Assembly (NCBI RefSeq): GCF_000241525.1
Contig: NZ_AHIL01000037.1
Location: 1 to 64,000, forward strand
Source: Comamonas testosteroni ATCC 11996
GTDB lineage: Bacteria; Pseudomonadota; Gammaproteobacteria; Burkholderiales; Burkholderiaceae_C
Direction: 5' to 3'
DNA length: 64,000 nucleotides
The notes beneath the pieces are model-generated. The model saw nothing but the letters and a program-made list of their open reading frames with translations. It made no database searches and had not been told where the DNA came from. Of the stretch, positions 17,081 through 26,219 are shown one piece after another. Within the stretch, counting starts at the first letter, position 1. Each line of letters starts with the position of its first letter. The position numbers and the translations under genes are program-made.

Positions 17081-18469
17081 TCAGCCCTGCTGCATGGCTT
17101 GCGCCATGCCGGCAAGGCTTTGCTCCATGCTGGAGCTTTCAAACATGCTTTGCTGCAGAAACCCGGTCATGGCGGGCTGCAGCGCAATCGCCTCGTCCAG
17201 TTGCGGATCGGATCCCGGCACATAGGCACCGACCTGCACCAGATCACGCCCCTTCTGGTAGCGCGAATAGACGGCGCGAAAGCGACGTGCCAACTCGAAA
17301 TGCTCGCGCGAAACAACGTTGTGCATGACGCGCGAAGCCGACTGTTCGATATCGATGGCCGGGTAATGCCCGGTCTCGGCCAGGGCCCGCGAGAGCACGA
17401 CGTGACCGTCGAGAATGGCGCGGGCCGCATCGGCAATCGGATCCTGCTGATCGTCACCTTCGGACAGCACGGTATAGAAGGCCGTGATCGAGCCCACGCC
17501 ATGCAGACCGTTGCCGCTGCGCTCCACCAGCGCGGGCAGCTTGGCAAAGCAAGAGGGCGGATAGCCCTTGGTGGCCGGCGGCTCGCCGATGGCCAGGGCG
17601 ATTTCGCGCTGAGCCATGGCATAGCGGGTCAGCGAATCCATGAGCAGCAGCACATGCTTGCCCTTGTCGCGGAAATGTTCGGCAATCGCCGTGGCGTAGC
17701 TGGCGCCCTGCATGCGCAGCAGCGGCGGCGCATCAGCGGGGGCGGCCACCACCACCGCACGGCTGCGGTCCTGGGCACCCAGGATGTCCTCGACGAACTC
17801 CTTGACCTCGCGGCCACGCTCGCCGATCAGGCCCACCACGATCACATCGGCCTGGGTGTAGCGCGCCATCATGCCCAGCAACACGGACTTGCCAACACCC
17901 GAGCCGGCAAACAGACCCAGACGCTGGCCACGCCCCACGGTCAGCAGCGCGTTCAGCGCCTTGACACCGGTATCCAGCGACTCGCGCACGGGGTCCCGAT
18001 CCATGGCGTTGATGGGGTTGCGATCCAGCACCTCGGGCACCACGCTGCCCAGCTCGCCCGCATGGTCCAGCGGAATGCCTTGCGAATCCACCACCCGCCC
18101 CAGCAAGCCATCCCCCATGGGCAGACGCAGCACACCCACGGTCTGGCTGACTTTCTCGGTCTCCACCACGCCCAGCTGGGGCACGGGAACAAAGGGGGCT
18201 GCCGGCGTCACCATGGCACCGCTGGACAAACCCTGAATATCGCCCGCAGGCATCAGAAAGGCGCGCTCGCCGGCAAATCCGACCACCTCGGCCAGCACAG
18301 GCTCCTGCCCGTGCTGATGAATATGGCATTGCGCCCCCACTGGCACACGCAGCCCCGAAGCCTCCAGCACCATGCCGGTCAGCCGGGTCAGACGGCCCTG
18401 GCATTCCAGCGGCACAGGCTCGGCATAGCGTGCGCGCGCCTGGCTCATGAACTGCTGCCAGGGGTTCAT
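17081..18469 (-). CDS. fliI: Flagellum-specific ATPase FliI
   Basis: F1-beta-like hexameric ATPase that energises substrate unfolding at the export gate. 462 residues with P-loop [16 protein letters not shown] (about 185), [14 protein letters not shown], Walker [19 protein letters not shown] and [18 protein letters not shown], the standard FliI landmarks, and [17 protein letters not shown] near the end. It overlaps fliH by four bases and is 33 bases ahead of fliJ. Confidence 0.97.
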   Translation of the reverse strand: MNPWQQFMSQARARYAEPVPLECQGRLTRLTGMVLEASGLRVPVGAQCHIHQHGQEPVLAEVVGFAGERAFLMPAGDIQGLSSGAMVTPAAPFVPVPQLGVVETEKVSQTVGVLRLPMGDGLLGRVVDSQGIPLDHAGELGSVVPEVLDRNPINAMDRDPVRESLDTGVKALNALLTVGRGQRLGLFAGSGVGKSVLLGMMARYTQADVIVVGLIGERGREVKEFVEDILGAQDRSRAVVVAAPADAPPLLRMQGASYATAIAEHFRDKGKHVLLLMDSLTRYAMAQREIALAIGEPPATKGYPPSCFAKLPALVERSGNGLHGVGSITAFYTVLSEGDDQQDPIADAARAILDGHVVLSRALAETGHYPAIDIEQSASRVMHNVVSREHFELARRFRAVYSRYQKGRDLVQVGAYVPGSDPQLDEAIALQPAMTGFLQQSMFESSSMEQSLAGMAQAMQQG

Positions 18470-19293
18470 GCCTTGTCTCCGTCATACCAGGTGGAGACCA
18501 GGCCCAGAGCCGCCACGGCACGACGCCAGCGCTTGCCCAGGCCGCCGTCGATCTCGGCACCACCCGACTCCACCTTGACATCGCCAGGGGCAATCGAGGC
18601 ATCGCCCAGCCACTGGATACGGCTGTGCGCACCATGCTCGGCGCGCAGGGCTTCGTCGAGCAGTTCAAAGTCGGCTGGATTCAGACGCACGGTTACCGGG
18701 CGACTCTCGTCGACCAGCATGTCCAGCGCTTCGCGAATTACGGGCAGCAAGGCCTGGGGCTGGCTGCGCAGCTCCTGGCGCACCACCTGACGTGCGATGT
18801 CGCAGGCCAGATTCAGCAGCTCCTGGGCCATGCCCGACTGCAGCTGCTTGAAGTTGTCTTCCAGGCCCCGCAACACACCGTCGACACGTTGAGCACTCTC
18901 GCGGCCCGCGCCGTTGATATGGTCGTCAAGGTGCTGCTGCCATTGCTGCTGCGTCTGGGTGCGGCCTTCGGCCAGGCCCTGTGCATGGCCCTCGGCGCGT
19001 GCCTGCTCCAGCATCTGCTGCAGCTGCTCTTCGTCGAAAGCCGGCTCGGCTGGCTCCACCGGCTCCACCGCCTGCACTTCTGGCTGCGCCTGCGGCTGAT
19101 GAGCAATAGAGGGGGAAAAACCGTTGAAATGCTCTACCCCCGCCGGTATGAAGGCCGCTTGCTGTGCGGGCGCGAAGACGCCGCGATCCTGCGCGTCCAC
19201 CGCACCGAAGCGCCATTGCACCACGGTGCTGTCGTCGATCTCTTCCTGCGGGATAAAGCGCGAGTGCGAGCGCGGAGGCTGGCCCTTAGACAT
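18466..19293 (-). CDS. fliH: Flagellar assembly protein FliH
   Basis: Negative regulator and C-ring tether of FliI. 275 residues: a proline/glutamate/glutamine-rich N-terminal half ([19 protein letters not shown]), a glycine-spaced helix with [14 protein letters not shown] (the AxxxG-type repeats typical of FliH), and a C-terminal domain with [17 protein letters not shown] and [16 protein letters not shown] [13 protein letters not shown]. It overlaps fliG by eight bases and fliI by four bases. Confidence 0.94.
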   Translation of the reverse strand: MSKGQPPRSHSRFIPQEEIDDSTVVQWRFGAVDAQDRGVFAPAQQAAFIPAGVEHFNGFSPSIAHQPQAQPEVQAVEPVEPAEPAFDEEQLQQMLEQARAEGHAQGLAEGRTQTQQQWQQHLDDHINGAGRESAQRVDGVLRGLEDNFKQLQSGMAQELLNLACDIARQVVRQELRSQPQALLPVIREALDMLVDESRPVTVRLNPADFELLDEALRAEHGAHSRIQWLGDASIAPGDVKVESGGAEIDGGLGKRWRRAVAALGLVSTWYDGDKA

Positions 19294-20281
19294 AGCTGTC
19301 CTCCGGGCCAGAGCCGATGGTTACCTGGCCTTCCTCGACCAGACGACGCACGACCTTGAGGATTTCCTTCTGCTGGGCTTCCACTTCGGACAGACGCATG
19401 GGGCCGCGGCCTTCCAGGTCCTCGCGCAGCGACTCGGCCGCACGCATGGACATATTGGCCAGAATCTTGTCGCGCACCTCCATGGAGCCGCCCTTGAGCG
19501 CCACGATCAGCGTCTCGGACACCACCTCGCGCAGCACCAGCTGCACAGAGCGGTCGTCGAGCTTGACCAGATCGTCGAAGACGAACATCTTGTCCATGAT
19601 CTTCTGTGCCAGCTCAGGGTCGTAGTTGCGGATGGTATCGAGCACCGCCACATCGGCATTGCCGCCCATCTGATTGAGCATTTCGGCTGCGGTCTTGACG
19701 CCGCCCAGCGAGGTCTTGCGCACCTTGTCGCCCCCCGCCAGCACCTTGAACAGCACTTCGTTCAAGTCCTTGAGTGCCGTGGGCTGGATGCCTTCCAGCG
19801 TGGCCACGCGCAGCATGACCTCGCTGCGTGCGCGGTCGGGGAACTGCATCAGCACGGCAGCGGCCTGCTCATACTCCAGGTGCACCAGAATCGCGGCCAC
19901 GATCTGCGGATGCTCGCCGCGCAGCAGCTCGGCCACCGACAGCGGATCCATCCACTTCAGGCTTTCGATGCCCGAGATATCGCCGCCCTGCATGATGCGG
20001 TCGATCAGCAGCGCCGCCTTGTCATCGCCCAGCGCACGCTTGAGCACCGAGCGCACATAGTCGCTGGCATCGTCGACCAGCAGACTCTGCGACGCAGCAT
20101 CGCTGGTGAAGCGGTCGATCACGAAATCCACCTTTTCCCGCGTCACGCCACGCATGCGGGCAATCGTCTCGCCCAGCTTCTGCACTTCCTTGGGCGTGAG
20201 GTGCTTGAACACCTCGGCCGCCTCTTCCTCACCGAGGGAGACCAGCAAGATGGCAGCGTCGTTCAGACCTCTATCGTCCAT
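19286..20281 (-). CDS. fliG: Flagellar motor switch protein FliG
   Basis: Rotor protein that meets the MotA stator and transmits torque. 331 residues with N-terminal AILLVSLGEEEAAEVFKHL, the middle EHPQIVAAILVHLEYEQAAAVL (EHPQ motif), and the C-terminal torque helix LKGGSMEVRDKILANMSMRAA with LREDLEGRGPMRLSEVE. Start taken at ATG 20281 with GAGAG upstream; a TTG six bases earlier is possible. The gap to fliF is filled by a family 2 repeat. Confidence 0.97.
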   Translation of the reverse strand: MDDRGLNDAAILLVSLGEEEAAEVFKHLTPKEVQKLGETIARMRGVTREKVDFVIDRFTSDAASQSLLVDDASDYVRSVLKRALGDDKAALLIDRIMQGGDISGIESLKWMDPLSVAELLRGEHPQIVAAILVHLEYEQAAAVLMQFPDRARSEVMLRVATLEGIQPTALKDLNEVLFKVLAGGDKVRKTSLGGVKTAAEMLNQMGGNADVAVLDTIRNYDPELAQKIMDKMFVFDDLVKLDDRSVQLVLREVVSETLIVALKGGSMEVRDKILANMSMRAAESLREDLEGRGPMRLSEVEAQQKEILKVVRRLVEEGQVTIGSGPEDSYV

Positions 20282-20324
20282 ATTCAAAACTCTCTACTAG
20301 TTATTCAACCGTCCCATGCCAGGG

Positions 20325-20412
20325 ATGCCGAGCAAGGGCCGCCCCCGCAGCGAGGGCATCGTCCCCCTCCCAAAGAGAGAGGGGGAAGGCGCAACGCGCC
20401 TCAGGGGGCGAC
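20325..20412 (-). repeat. Dispersed repeat family 2, copy after fliF
   Basis: On the minus strand CCCCCTGAGGCGC begins about eight bases after the fliF stop, then GCGCCTTCCCCCTCTC, a loop, GGGAGGGGGACGATG and GCGGGGGCGGCCCTTGCTCGG. It lies between fliF and fliG of one operon. Confidence 0.8.
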
Positions 20413-20416
20413 TTCG

Positions 20417-22123
20417 TCACCCCTCACCGTTAATCCATGTCTTCACGATGTTCGCCACCGCGATCGGGTTCTGCTTGGCCAGATGACGGGCCTGATCCAG
20501 TCGTTCCTGCTCCTTGGTCGGCGACAGCTCCTTCGCAGGTGCAGGCAGAGCAGGTCTATCCAGCGCCTCGGCTTCAATGGCATTGAGCTGAGCGCCGGGG
20601 CCGGTATTGCGTCCCTTGAGCAAGGGGCGCACCAGGCCCAGCAGAACCAGGGCACCAAACAGAGCCAGCGCAATCGGCACGCCCAGGCTCTTGGCCATGG
20701 CCTGAATTTCGGGGTCCTTCCACATCGGCAGCTCGGCCGGTGCCGCGCCGCTGTCCATGAAGGGAGCGCTGACCAGATTCACCGAGTCGCCTCGGTCGGC
20801 GCTATAGCCCACGGTTTCACGCACCAGCGTGAGCAGTTGCTCCTGCTGCTGCGCCGTCAGCGGACGCAGGCCAGAGCTGACAGCGGCTGCCGCAGCCGCT
20901 GTCGCGGCATCGGTACCTGCCGCAGCGGCCAGCGGTGCATTGACCACCACCGCAGCCGTCAGGCGCTTGACGGTGCCGGTGCTGCCGCGTGTGACCTTGA
21001 CAGTCTTGTCCACTTCGTAATTGGTGATGGACTCGCGCTTGTTGCCCTGGCCGTTGCCCTGGCCTGCACCAGCGGCCTGCGGCGCAGGATTGGCGCCGTT
21101 GATGGGTGCGGTGGAGTTCTGCGGTGGCTGGTTGCTGGTCGCGCCAGGCACGCCGGTGGGTGGAGTGGCGGTCTTCTCGCCATTGGTTTCCATCACCTGC
21201 TGGCTGCGCACGGCCCCGCCGTCGGTGGACTGATTGGGACGATGCTGCTCGGAAGTCGATTCGGTCTGGCTGAAGTCCAGCTCGGCCGAAACCTGGGCCT
21301 TCACATTGTTCTTGCCGACCACGGGCTCCAGAATGTCCAGAATGCGGCGCACATATTGCTGCTCCACCTGCTGGGTATAGAGGAACTGCTGCATGTCCAC
21401 GCCGCCTGCGTTGCCGTCAGGTGACTGCGACAGCAGCTTGCCGGTGTCGTCCACCACGCTGACGGCCGACGGCTCCATCTCGGGCACGCTGGAAGCCACC
21501 AGATGCACGATGCCCGCGATCTGCGCACGGTCCAGCATGCGACCCGGATGCAGGCTCAGCAGCACGGAAGCCGAAGGCTTTTGCTGCTCGCGAAAAAATC
21601 CATTCTGATTGGGCAGGGCCAGATGCACGCGAGCACTCTGCACGGCATTGAGCGCGAGGATGGAGCGGGTCAGCTCGCCTTCCAGGCCGCGTTGGAAATT
21701 GAGGCGTTCCTGAAACTGGGTGATGCCGAACTTGCTGTTCTCCATCAGCTCGAAGCCCGTCACCGAGCCCTTGGGCAGGCCTTGCGTGGCCAGCTTCAGG
21801 CGTACATCGTGCACACGGTCTGCGGGGATGAGAATGGCGCCGCCACCCTCGCTGTACTTGTAGGGCACGTTCATCTGCGTCAGCTGCGCCACGATGGCAC
21901 CGCCATCCTTGTCGCTGACGTTGGAAAACAGAAGCTTGTAATCAGGCTGGCGATAGAACACCGCCGCCGCCACCAGGCCTACAGCGACCAGGGCCGCCAG
22001 CGCGCCCCAGCGAAGACGTTGGCCACGGTCGAGCGCATTCCAGCGCTGCGCAAGCGCAGGGCGGGGCGCATACGTGGCACCGGGCACGGCATTGGGGACA
22101 GGTACTTCAGCTACAGCAGACAT
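20417..22123 (-). CDS. fliF: Flagellar MS-ring protein FliF
   Basis: Inner-membrane ring that houses the export gate and carries FliG. 568 residues with two membrane helices (ALAALVAVGLVAAAVFY near residue 40; GVPIALALFGALVLLGLV near 485), the ring-building motifs LLFSNVSDKDGGAIVAQL and VPYKYSEGGGAILIPAD, QLNFQRGLEGEL-type EGELTRSI, and the long Gly/Pro/Asn-rich periplasmic loop (about 310-370). The C-terminal tail binds FliG. First gene of fliFGHIJK and divergent from fliE. Confidence 0.97.
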   Translation of the reverse strand: MSAVAEVPVPNAVPGATYAPRPALAQRWNALDRGQRLRWGALAALVAVGLVAAAVFYRQPDYKLLFSNVSDKDGGAIVAQLTQMNVPYKYSEGGGAILIPADRVHDVRLKLATQGLPKGSVTGFELMENSKFGITQFQERLNFQRGLEGELTRSILALNAVQSARVHLALPNQNGFFREQQKPSASVLLSLHPGRMLDRAQIAGIVHLVASSVPEMEPSAVSVVDDTGKLLSQSPDGNAGGVDMQQFLYTQQVEQQYVRRILDILEPVVGKNNVKAQVSAELDFSQTESTSEQHRPNQSTDGGAVRSQQVMETNGEKTATPPTGVPGATSNQPPQNSTAPINGANPAPQAAGAGQGNGQGNKRESITNYEVDKTVKVTRGSTGTVKRLTAAVVVNAPLAAAAGTDAATAAAAAAVSSGLRPLTAQQQEQLLTLVRETVGYSADRGDSVNLVSAPFMDSGAAPAELPMWKDPEIQAMAKSLGVPIALALFGALVLLGLVRPLLKGRNTGPGAQLNAIEAEALDRPALPAPAKELSPTKEQERLDQARHLAKQNPIAVANIVKTWINGEG

Positions 22124-22296
22124 CTTGATTCCATGGTGTCAGACCCCACACGAGGTCTAGCGTCCAGTGGATTATTCGGACTCGGGCCGGTGGCGTTCCC
22201 CCGATAAGCAAGCCGATTCACCCACTTATTGCCCGTCTGCGATCAAGCGAAAAACCTACGATCACCTCCAACTCACCAAGCCAGTTGGATAAATAT

Positions 22297-22605
22297 ATGG
22301 ACCTGAAGATCCCAGCAATCAACCCCGCCCAGCTGGGCAACCAGCTCACCAAGGTCGGCAGCGCCGGCACTGCGCCCGTGGCCGGCGGCTTCGGTCAGGC
22401 TTTGCAAAATGCACTGCAATCGGTGAGCGCCGCTCAAAACCATTCCGGCCAGCTGCAGCGCGAAGTGCAGCTGGAAAACCCCGCCGTCAGCCTTGAGCAG
22501 ACCATGGTGGCCATGCAAAAATCGCAGATCGGCTTTCAGGCCACGCTGCATGTGCGCAACCGCCTGGTGCAGGCCTACTCCGATGTAATGAATATGCAGG
22601 TGTGA
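22297..22605 (+). CDS. fliE: Flagellar hook-basal body protein FliE
   Basis: Links the MS ring to the proximal rod and is the first rod-type protein exported. 102 residues, rich in Gln/Ser, with the C-terminal family signature VSLEQTMVAMQKSQIGFQA followed by RNRLVQAYSDVMNMQV. I use the ATG at 22297, with GGA eight bases upstream; a TTG at 22285 is an alternative. It is transcribed alone, divergent from fliF, and followed by its own terminator. Confidence 0.95.
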   Translation: MDLKIPAINPAQLGNQLTKVGSAGTAPVAGGFGQALQNALQSVSAAQNHSGQLQREVQLENPAVSLEQTMVAMQKSQIGFQATLHVRNRLVQAYSDVMNMQV

Positions 22606-22655
22606 TCGGCGCAACGCCGCACACCGCTCAAAAGGCAGATTGCCCTCCAAGGCTT

Positions 22656-22687
22656 GCCCGCATGTTGTGATGACATGCGGGCTTTTT
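22656..22687 (+). terminator. Terminator after fliE
   Basis: Stem gcccgcatgt / acatgcgggc (10 bp, loop tgtgatg) followed directly by TTTTT, about 50 bases after the fliE stop. Confidence 0.9.
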
Positions 22688-22715
22688 GCGCTCCGCCTTC
22701 CTGGCAGCGTCCAAT

Positions 22716-22750
22716 AAAAAAGCCCGATCCATTCAAAGATCGGGCTTTTC
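22716..22750. terminator. Terminator after cheZ (works on both strands)
   Basis: Arms aaaagcccgatc and gatcgggctttt flank a loop cattcaaa, with A-run and T-run outside. On the minus strand it ends the motAB-cheYZ transcript; on the plus strand it backs up the fliE terminator. Confidence 0.88.
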
Positions 22751-22761
22751 GGGCTCAAACG

Positions 22762-22798
22762 CTTATCTGCAAAGCGCAATCAGCTATATTTTTTAAAA
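22762..22798 (-). repeat. Dispersed repeat family 1, copy after cheZ
   Basis: The minus strand reads ATAGCTGATTGCGCTTTGCA and then ATAAGCGTTTGAG, one of the best matches to the family. It begins at the cheZ stop codon and ends just before the terminator. Confidence 0.6.
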
Positions 22799-23410
22799 GC
22801 CAAGACTGGCCAGCAGATCATCAACCTGGGACTGCGAAGTCACCACGTCGGTGGTGTTTTCGGGATCCACCACCGGGCCGGCCAGCTTGGGTTGCGCAGC
22901 TTCCACGGGCGCCAGGGCCGGCATCTGGGCAGTATCCGGCGAAGTCTGGATCAGCAGCTGCAGCAGTTGCGACTCCAGATCGGCCGCCAGCGCCACCACA
23001 CGCGCAATCACCTGACCGGTGAGGTCATGGAAGTCCTGCGCCATCATGATCTCGGTCAGATGGCTATTGGTCTGCTCCGTACCCTCTTCCACCTCCTGCA
23101 GATAGTTCATCACGCGCCCCTTGGCCACCGCAGCCACAGGATCCTTGATGAGTTCCGCACGCATGGCACGGGTACGCTCGGCCAGCGCATCCTGGCGGTT
23201 CTGCGTCACCTCAACCTGGCCCAGCACCTTGTTGGCCGCTTCGCCCGTCAAGCGGGCGATATAGGACAGACGGCTTTGCGCATCGGGAAGCTCCCCTGCA
23301 CTGCCACGCAAACGATCCGCATAGCCCAGCTCATTGAGCGAGTTATGCAACTGGCGTGTGAGTACGCCAATCTTGTAGTGGACGTTGGCGGAAGCCTGGT
23401 CGCTGCTCAT
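22793..23410 (-). CDS. cheZ: CheY phosphatase CheZ
   Basis: Dimeric helical protein that speeds loss of phosphate from CheY. 205 residues, with catalytic helix MMAQDFHDLTGQVIARV carrying Asp129 and Gln133 (the DxxxQ pair), a flexible Pro/Ala linker and the C-terminal CheY-docking peptide VDDLLASLGF. It lies four bases after cheY in the motA-motB-cheY-cheZ order. A shorter protein with the same catalytic motif is encoded at 8208. Confidence 0.96.
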   Translation of the reverse strand: MSSDQASANVHYKIGVLTRQLHNSLNELGYADRLRGSAGELPDAQSRLSYIARLTGEAANKVLGQVEVTQNRQDALAERTRAMRAELIKDPVAAVAKGRVMNYLQEVEEGTEQTNSHLTEIMMAQDFHDLTGQVIARVVALAADLESQLLQLLIQTSPDTAQMPALAPVEAAQPKLAGPVVDPENTTDVVTSQSQVDDLLASLGF

Positions 23411-23413
23411 GGC

Positions 23414-23800
23414 TCAGAGATCGAGTTTCTTGATGATGAGATTGACCTTCTCTTCCAGCGTGGCCTTGGTGAAGGGCTTGACGATATAGCCGGCCGCGCC
23501 GCCCTGGGCGGCTGCCACGATATCTTCCTTGCGGGCTTCGGCAGTCACCATCAGCACGGGCAGATGCTTGAGCTTTTCATCCTGCTTGATCTCGGTGAGC
23601 AGCTGAAAGCCGTTCATGTTCGGCATGTTGATGTCGGTCACCACAAAGTCGAACTTGCTAGCACGCAGCTTGGTGATGGCAACCACACCATCTTCGGCTT
23701 CATCGGCATCGGCAAAGCCACTCTCCTTGAGCAGATTGCGCACGATGCGGCGCATGGTGGAGAAGTCGTCAACAATCAAAAATCGCAGGGCATTAGCCAC
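23414..23800 (-). CDS. cheY: Chemotaxis response regulator CheY (second copy, beside cheZ)
   Basis: Single-domain receiver, 128 residues, with acidic pair D11/D12, phospho-acceptor D56 ([12 protein letters not shown]), the threonine in LMVTAEA and the lysine in IVKPF. It matches classical enterobacterial-type CheY ([18 protein letters not shown]) more closely than the copy beside cheA, and its pairing with cheZ makes it the best candidate for the regulator that binds FliM. Confidence 0.95.
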   Translation of the reverse strand: MANALRFLIVDDFSTMRRIVRNLLKESGFADADEAEDGVVAITKLRASKFDFVVTDINMPNMNGFQLLTEIKQDEKLKHLPVLMVTAEARKEDIVAAAQGGAAGYIVKPFTKATLEEKVNLIIKKLDL

Positions 23801-23865
23801 GAGAGGCCCTTTCGGTCGGAATAGGTGCGTGGGAACAAGTTTTCAGCCGTGATGGTAACAATTTG

Positions 23866-24933
23866 TCAACCTCCCGGCATTGGACGTGCATTGTCAGGCT
23901 TTTCGACAGTCTCCGTGGCAACTTCAGGGTTTGTTACAACAAACTCTTCCTTGGCATCCAGAGACTGCTTGTCGGCAGCGCTGGGGACTGCGCGCCGGGC
24001 CTTGGGTTGATTGATCGTGCTGGCAGCCTCCTCGGCACTGGTCACCTGCTCCGTGCTGCGCTCCTTGTCATTGCCCAGCACACGGCGCTCGGCCTCCTTG
24101 GTCAGCACGGTAATCGTGATGCGGCGATTCTGCGCCGCGCGCGGCTCCTCGGGCAGCAGCAGGTCGCTGCTTGACATGCCCACTACACGCGCCAGCTTGT
24201 CCAGCGGCATGCCGGCAGCCACCAGCTCGCGGCGCGAAGCATTGGCGCGGTCGGCCGACAATTCCCAGTTGCTATAGCCGCGATCGGCATTGCCGTAGGG
24301 GGCGGCATCGGTGTGGCCTGAGAGGCTGATGCGATTTTCCGCATTGCCCATGGCCGCACCTATCTCGCGCAGGATGTCGCGCATATAGGGCTTGACTACG
24401 GCACTGCCGCTATCGAACATGGGGCGGTTCTGGTCGTCGACGATCTGAATCATCAGGCCGTCATGCGTGATCTCCGTGCGAATCTGCGAGCGATACTCGT
24501 TCAGGCGCGCATTATTGGCAATCATGCTGTCCACCTTGGCCTTGAGTGCATGCAGACGCTGTGCATCGCGTGCGGACTCTTCGGCCCGGCCCATGGCCTG
24601 GCTGGAGCGACGGTTGGCGTTGTCTTCGGACTCGGAGCGGCGCACCTGGCCGTGAACCTTGGACAAGTCGTTGCCGCCGCCCGGCACGATGCTGGAGCTG
24701 TTACCCGCACCGCTGCCGCCCGACATGGCCACCTTCAGCGGCGAATTGAAATACGCGGCAATCCCCTGCAGCTCGCCCTGAGCGGTCGAGCCCAGCAGCC
24801 ACATCAGCAGGAAGAAGGCCATCATCGCCGTCACAAAGTCGGCATAGGCAATCTTCCAGGCACCACCATGGTGGGCATGGGCGGTCTTCTTGACGCGCTT
24901 GATGATGATGGGCTGCAGCTTTTTGTCAGCCAT
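23866..24933 (-). CDS. motB: Flagellar motor protein MotB
   Basis: Peptidoglycan-anchored half of the proton-driven stator. 355 residues: a basic N terminus, one membrane helix containing the proton-carrying aspartate in AYADFVTAMMAFFLLMWLLGS-type sequence (IAYADFVTAMMAF), a linker, and an OmpA-like domain (about 190-300) with SGHTDAAPYG and SNWELSADRANASRRELV. A long charged C-terminal tail follows. It lies 42 bases after motA and 65 before cheY. Confidence 0.96.
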   Translation of the reverse strand: MADKKLQPIIIKRVKKTAHAHHGGAWKIAYADFVTAMMAFFLLMWLLGSTAQGELQGIAAYFNSPLKVAMSGGSGAGNSSSIVPGGGNDLSKVHGQVRRSESEDNANRRSSQAMGRAEESARDAQRLHALKAKVDSMIANNARLNEYRSQIRTEITHDGLMIQIVDDQNRPMFDSGSAVVKPYMRDILREIGAAMGNAENRISLSGHTDAAPYGNADRGYSNWELSADRANASRRELVAAGMPLDKLARVVGMSSSDLLLPEEPRAAQNRRITITVLTKEAERRVLGNDKERSTEQVTSAEEAASTINQPKARRAVPSAADKQSLDAKEEFVVTNPEVATETVEKPDNARPMPGG

Positions 24934-24975
24934 GGCAGCGCTCCATTACTACATCCTGGCGAGAGCGGGCACTCA

Positions 24976-25837
24976 TCACTTCTTACCCTTGACGTGCGAC
25001 TCCAGCTCCAGAAAGCCTGGGCGCTCGGTGGAAAACAGCACCTTGCGGCCGAACTCAATGGCCGTGCCCGGGTTGTAGCCCTGCATGCTGGCCAGCAGCG
25101 TCGCCTTGATGCACTCGAACTCCTTGGCCGCATCCTGGGCACGCTGCTCCAGCAACGCTGCCATGGGCTCCACCAGCGCATAGGCCAGCAAAATCCCGAG
25201 AAAGGTACCCACCAGCGCCGAGGCAATCATGCCGCCCAGCACCGCAGGGGGTTCGCCCCACGAAAGCCATGGTGTTCACCACACCCAGCACGGCCGCAAT
25301 AATGCCGAAGGCCGGCAAGGCGCCCGCCAGACGATTCAGAGCCATCACCGGCGCGTGGGCCTCGGCATGATGGGCTTCGATTTCGCTGTCCATCAGCGCC
25401 TCGATCTCATGCGAATTGAGATTGCCCGAAACCATCATGCGCAGATAGTCGGTCAGGAACTCGACGACATGGTGGTCGGCCATCAGCTGCGGGTAGTTCT
25501 GAAACACCGTCGATGACTGCGGATCTTCCACATCGGACTCGATCGACATCAGGCCTTCCTTGCGCGCCTTCTGCAGCAGCTCGTACAGAAGCGCCATCAC
25601 TTCCATATAACGAGCCTTGTTATAGCGCGAGGGCTTGAGCGCCGAAGGGATCGCCTTGGCCGTGGCCTTGAGCACCTTGGGCTGGTTGCTGACGATAAAA
25701 GCGCCCAGGGCGCCACCGCCAATGGTCACCATCTCGAACGGCAGCGCCTTGACAAGAACGCCCACGCTGCCGCCGTGCAGCACATACATGCCGAAGATGC
25801 AGCCGAAGGCGACGATATAACCGATGAGAACAAGCAT
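24976..25837 (-). pseudogene. motA: motA with a single-base frameshift
   Basis: Stator subunit A in two frames. The first part starts at ATG 25837 (MLVLIGYIVAFGCIFGMYVL, helix 1) and runs through the cytoplasmic loop (about residues 60-170) to LGVVNTMAFVG. There the frame shifts: the remainder AVLGGMIASALVGTFLGILL to VKGKK (stop at 24976) is one base out. Removing one base of the four-base run at 25256-25259 (CCCC on the plus strand) restores GTG-GGC-GAA-CCC-CCT, giving the family motif VGEPPAVLGG and an intact protein of about 286 residues. Either a sequence error, a phase-variation-like slip or a true knock-out of motility. Everything else in the gene looks functional. Confidence 0.9.
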
Positions 25838-26219
25838 GGTGCCGATTGTGAAGTTGCAGAAGCCCCGCCATAGGCGCAAAAAGCTGGGCGTTTGGAAGCT
25901 AGATCGGCAGCTAGCGGTCGTTATGTAGGGTAATTCCGAGCCAAGCAACAACTTGAAGGCTCAGGCAGCCTGCAAGCAATGCAGAGCTCCCGCATTTGTT
26001 ACATCCCGAAAAATATTTGCAGAACTCTCTAAAGTTTTTACGGGATGGCTCCGATAACAGCTTCAACAGGGAAACAAAGCCCTGTCACCAGCGAGCCACA
26101 GCAGCAAATATCAAGGAACTGCAGGCTGGGGTGCTGGATTGGGCTGCCGCCGCCGCCCACCCTGAATATTTCAGGTCACTGTGGCGGCGACGTTTTGATC
26201 GCATCAAGGAGTTCGCATC
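25838..26219. other. Divergent regulatory region motA / flagellin 1
   Basis: A 382-base gene-free stretch. It holds the flagellin promoter (26030-26058) and a leader of about 155 bases before the flagellin ATG, ending in a small hairpin ttgat-cgc-atcaa directly before the AAGGAG ribosome site. On the motA side a weak FliA-like site (TACA, N15, GCCGATCT; 25901-25927, minus strand) is the only promoter candidate I see. Confidence 0.6.
26030..26058 (+). promoter_or_regulatory. Sigma-28 promoter of flagellin 1
   Basis: TAAAGTTT is followed, 16 bases after TAAA, by TCCGATAA (7 of 8 to GCCGATAA). Spacing is one base longer than the usual 15. It is the expected class-3 promoter of a flagellin gene. 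Confidence 0.8.

Noticed and set aside
19124..21424. Long open frame antisense to fliG and fliF
   Set aside because: Same low-complexity shadow composition; the opposite strand carries clear FliG and FliF motifs.
22183..22207. CCCGATAA upstream of fliE as a sigma-28 promoter
   Set aside because: No acceptable -35 element at 15-16 bases.
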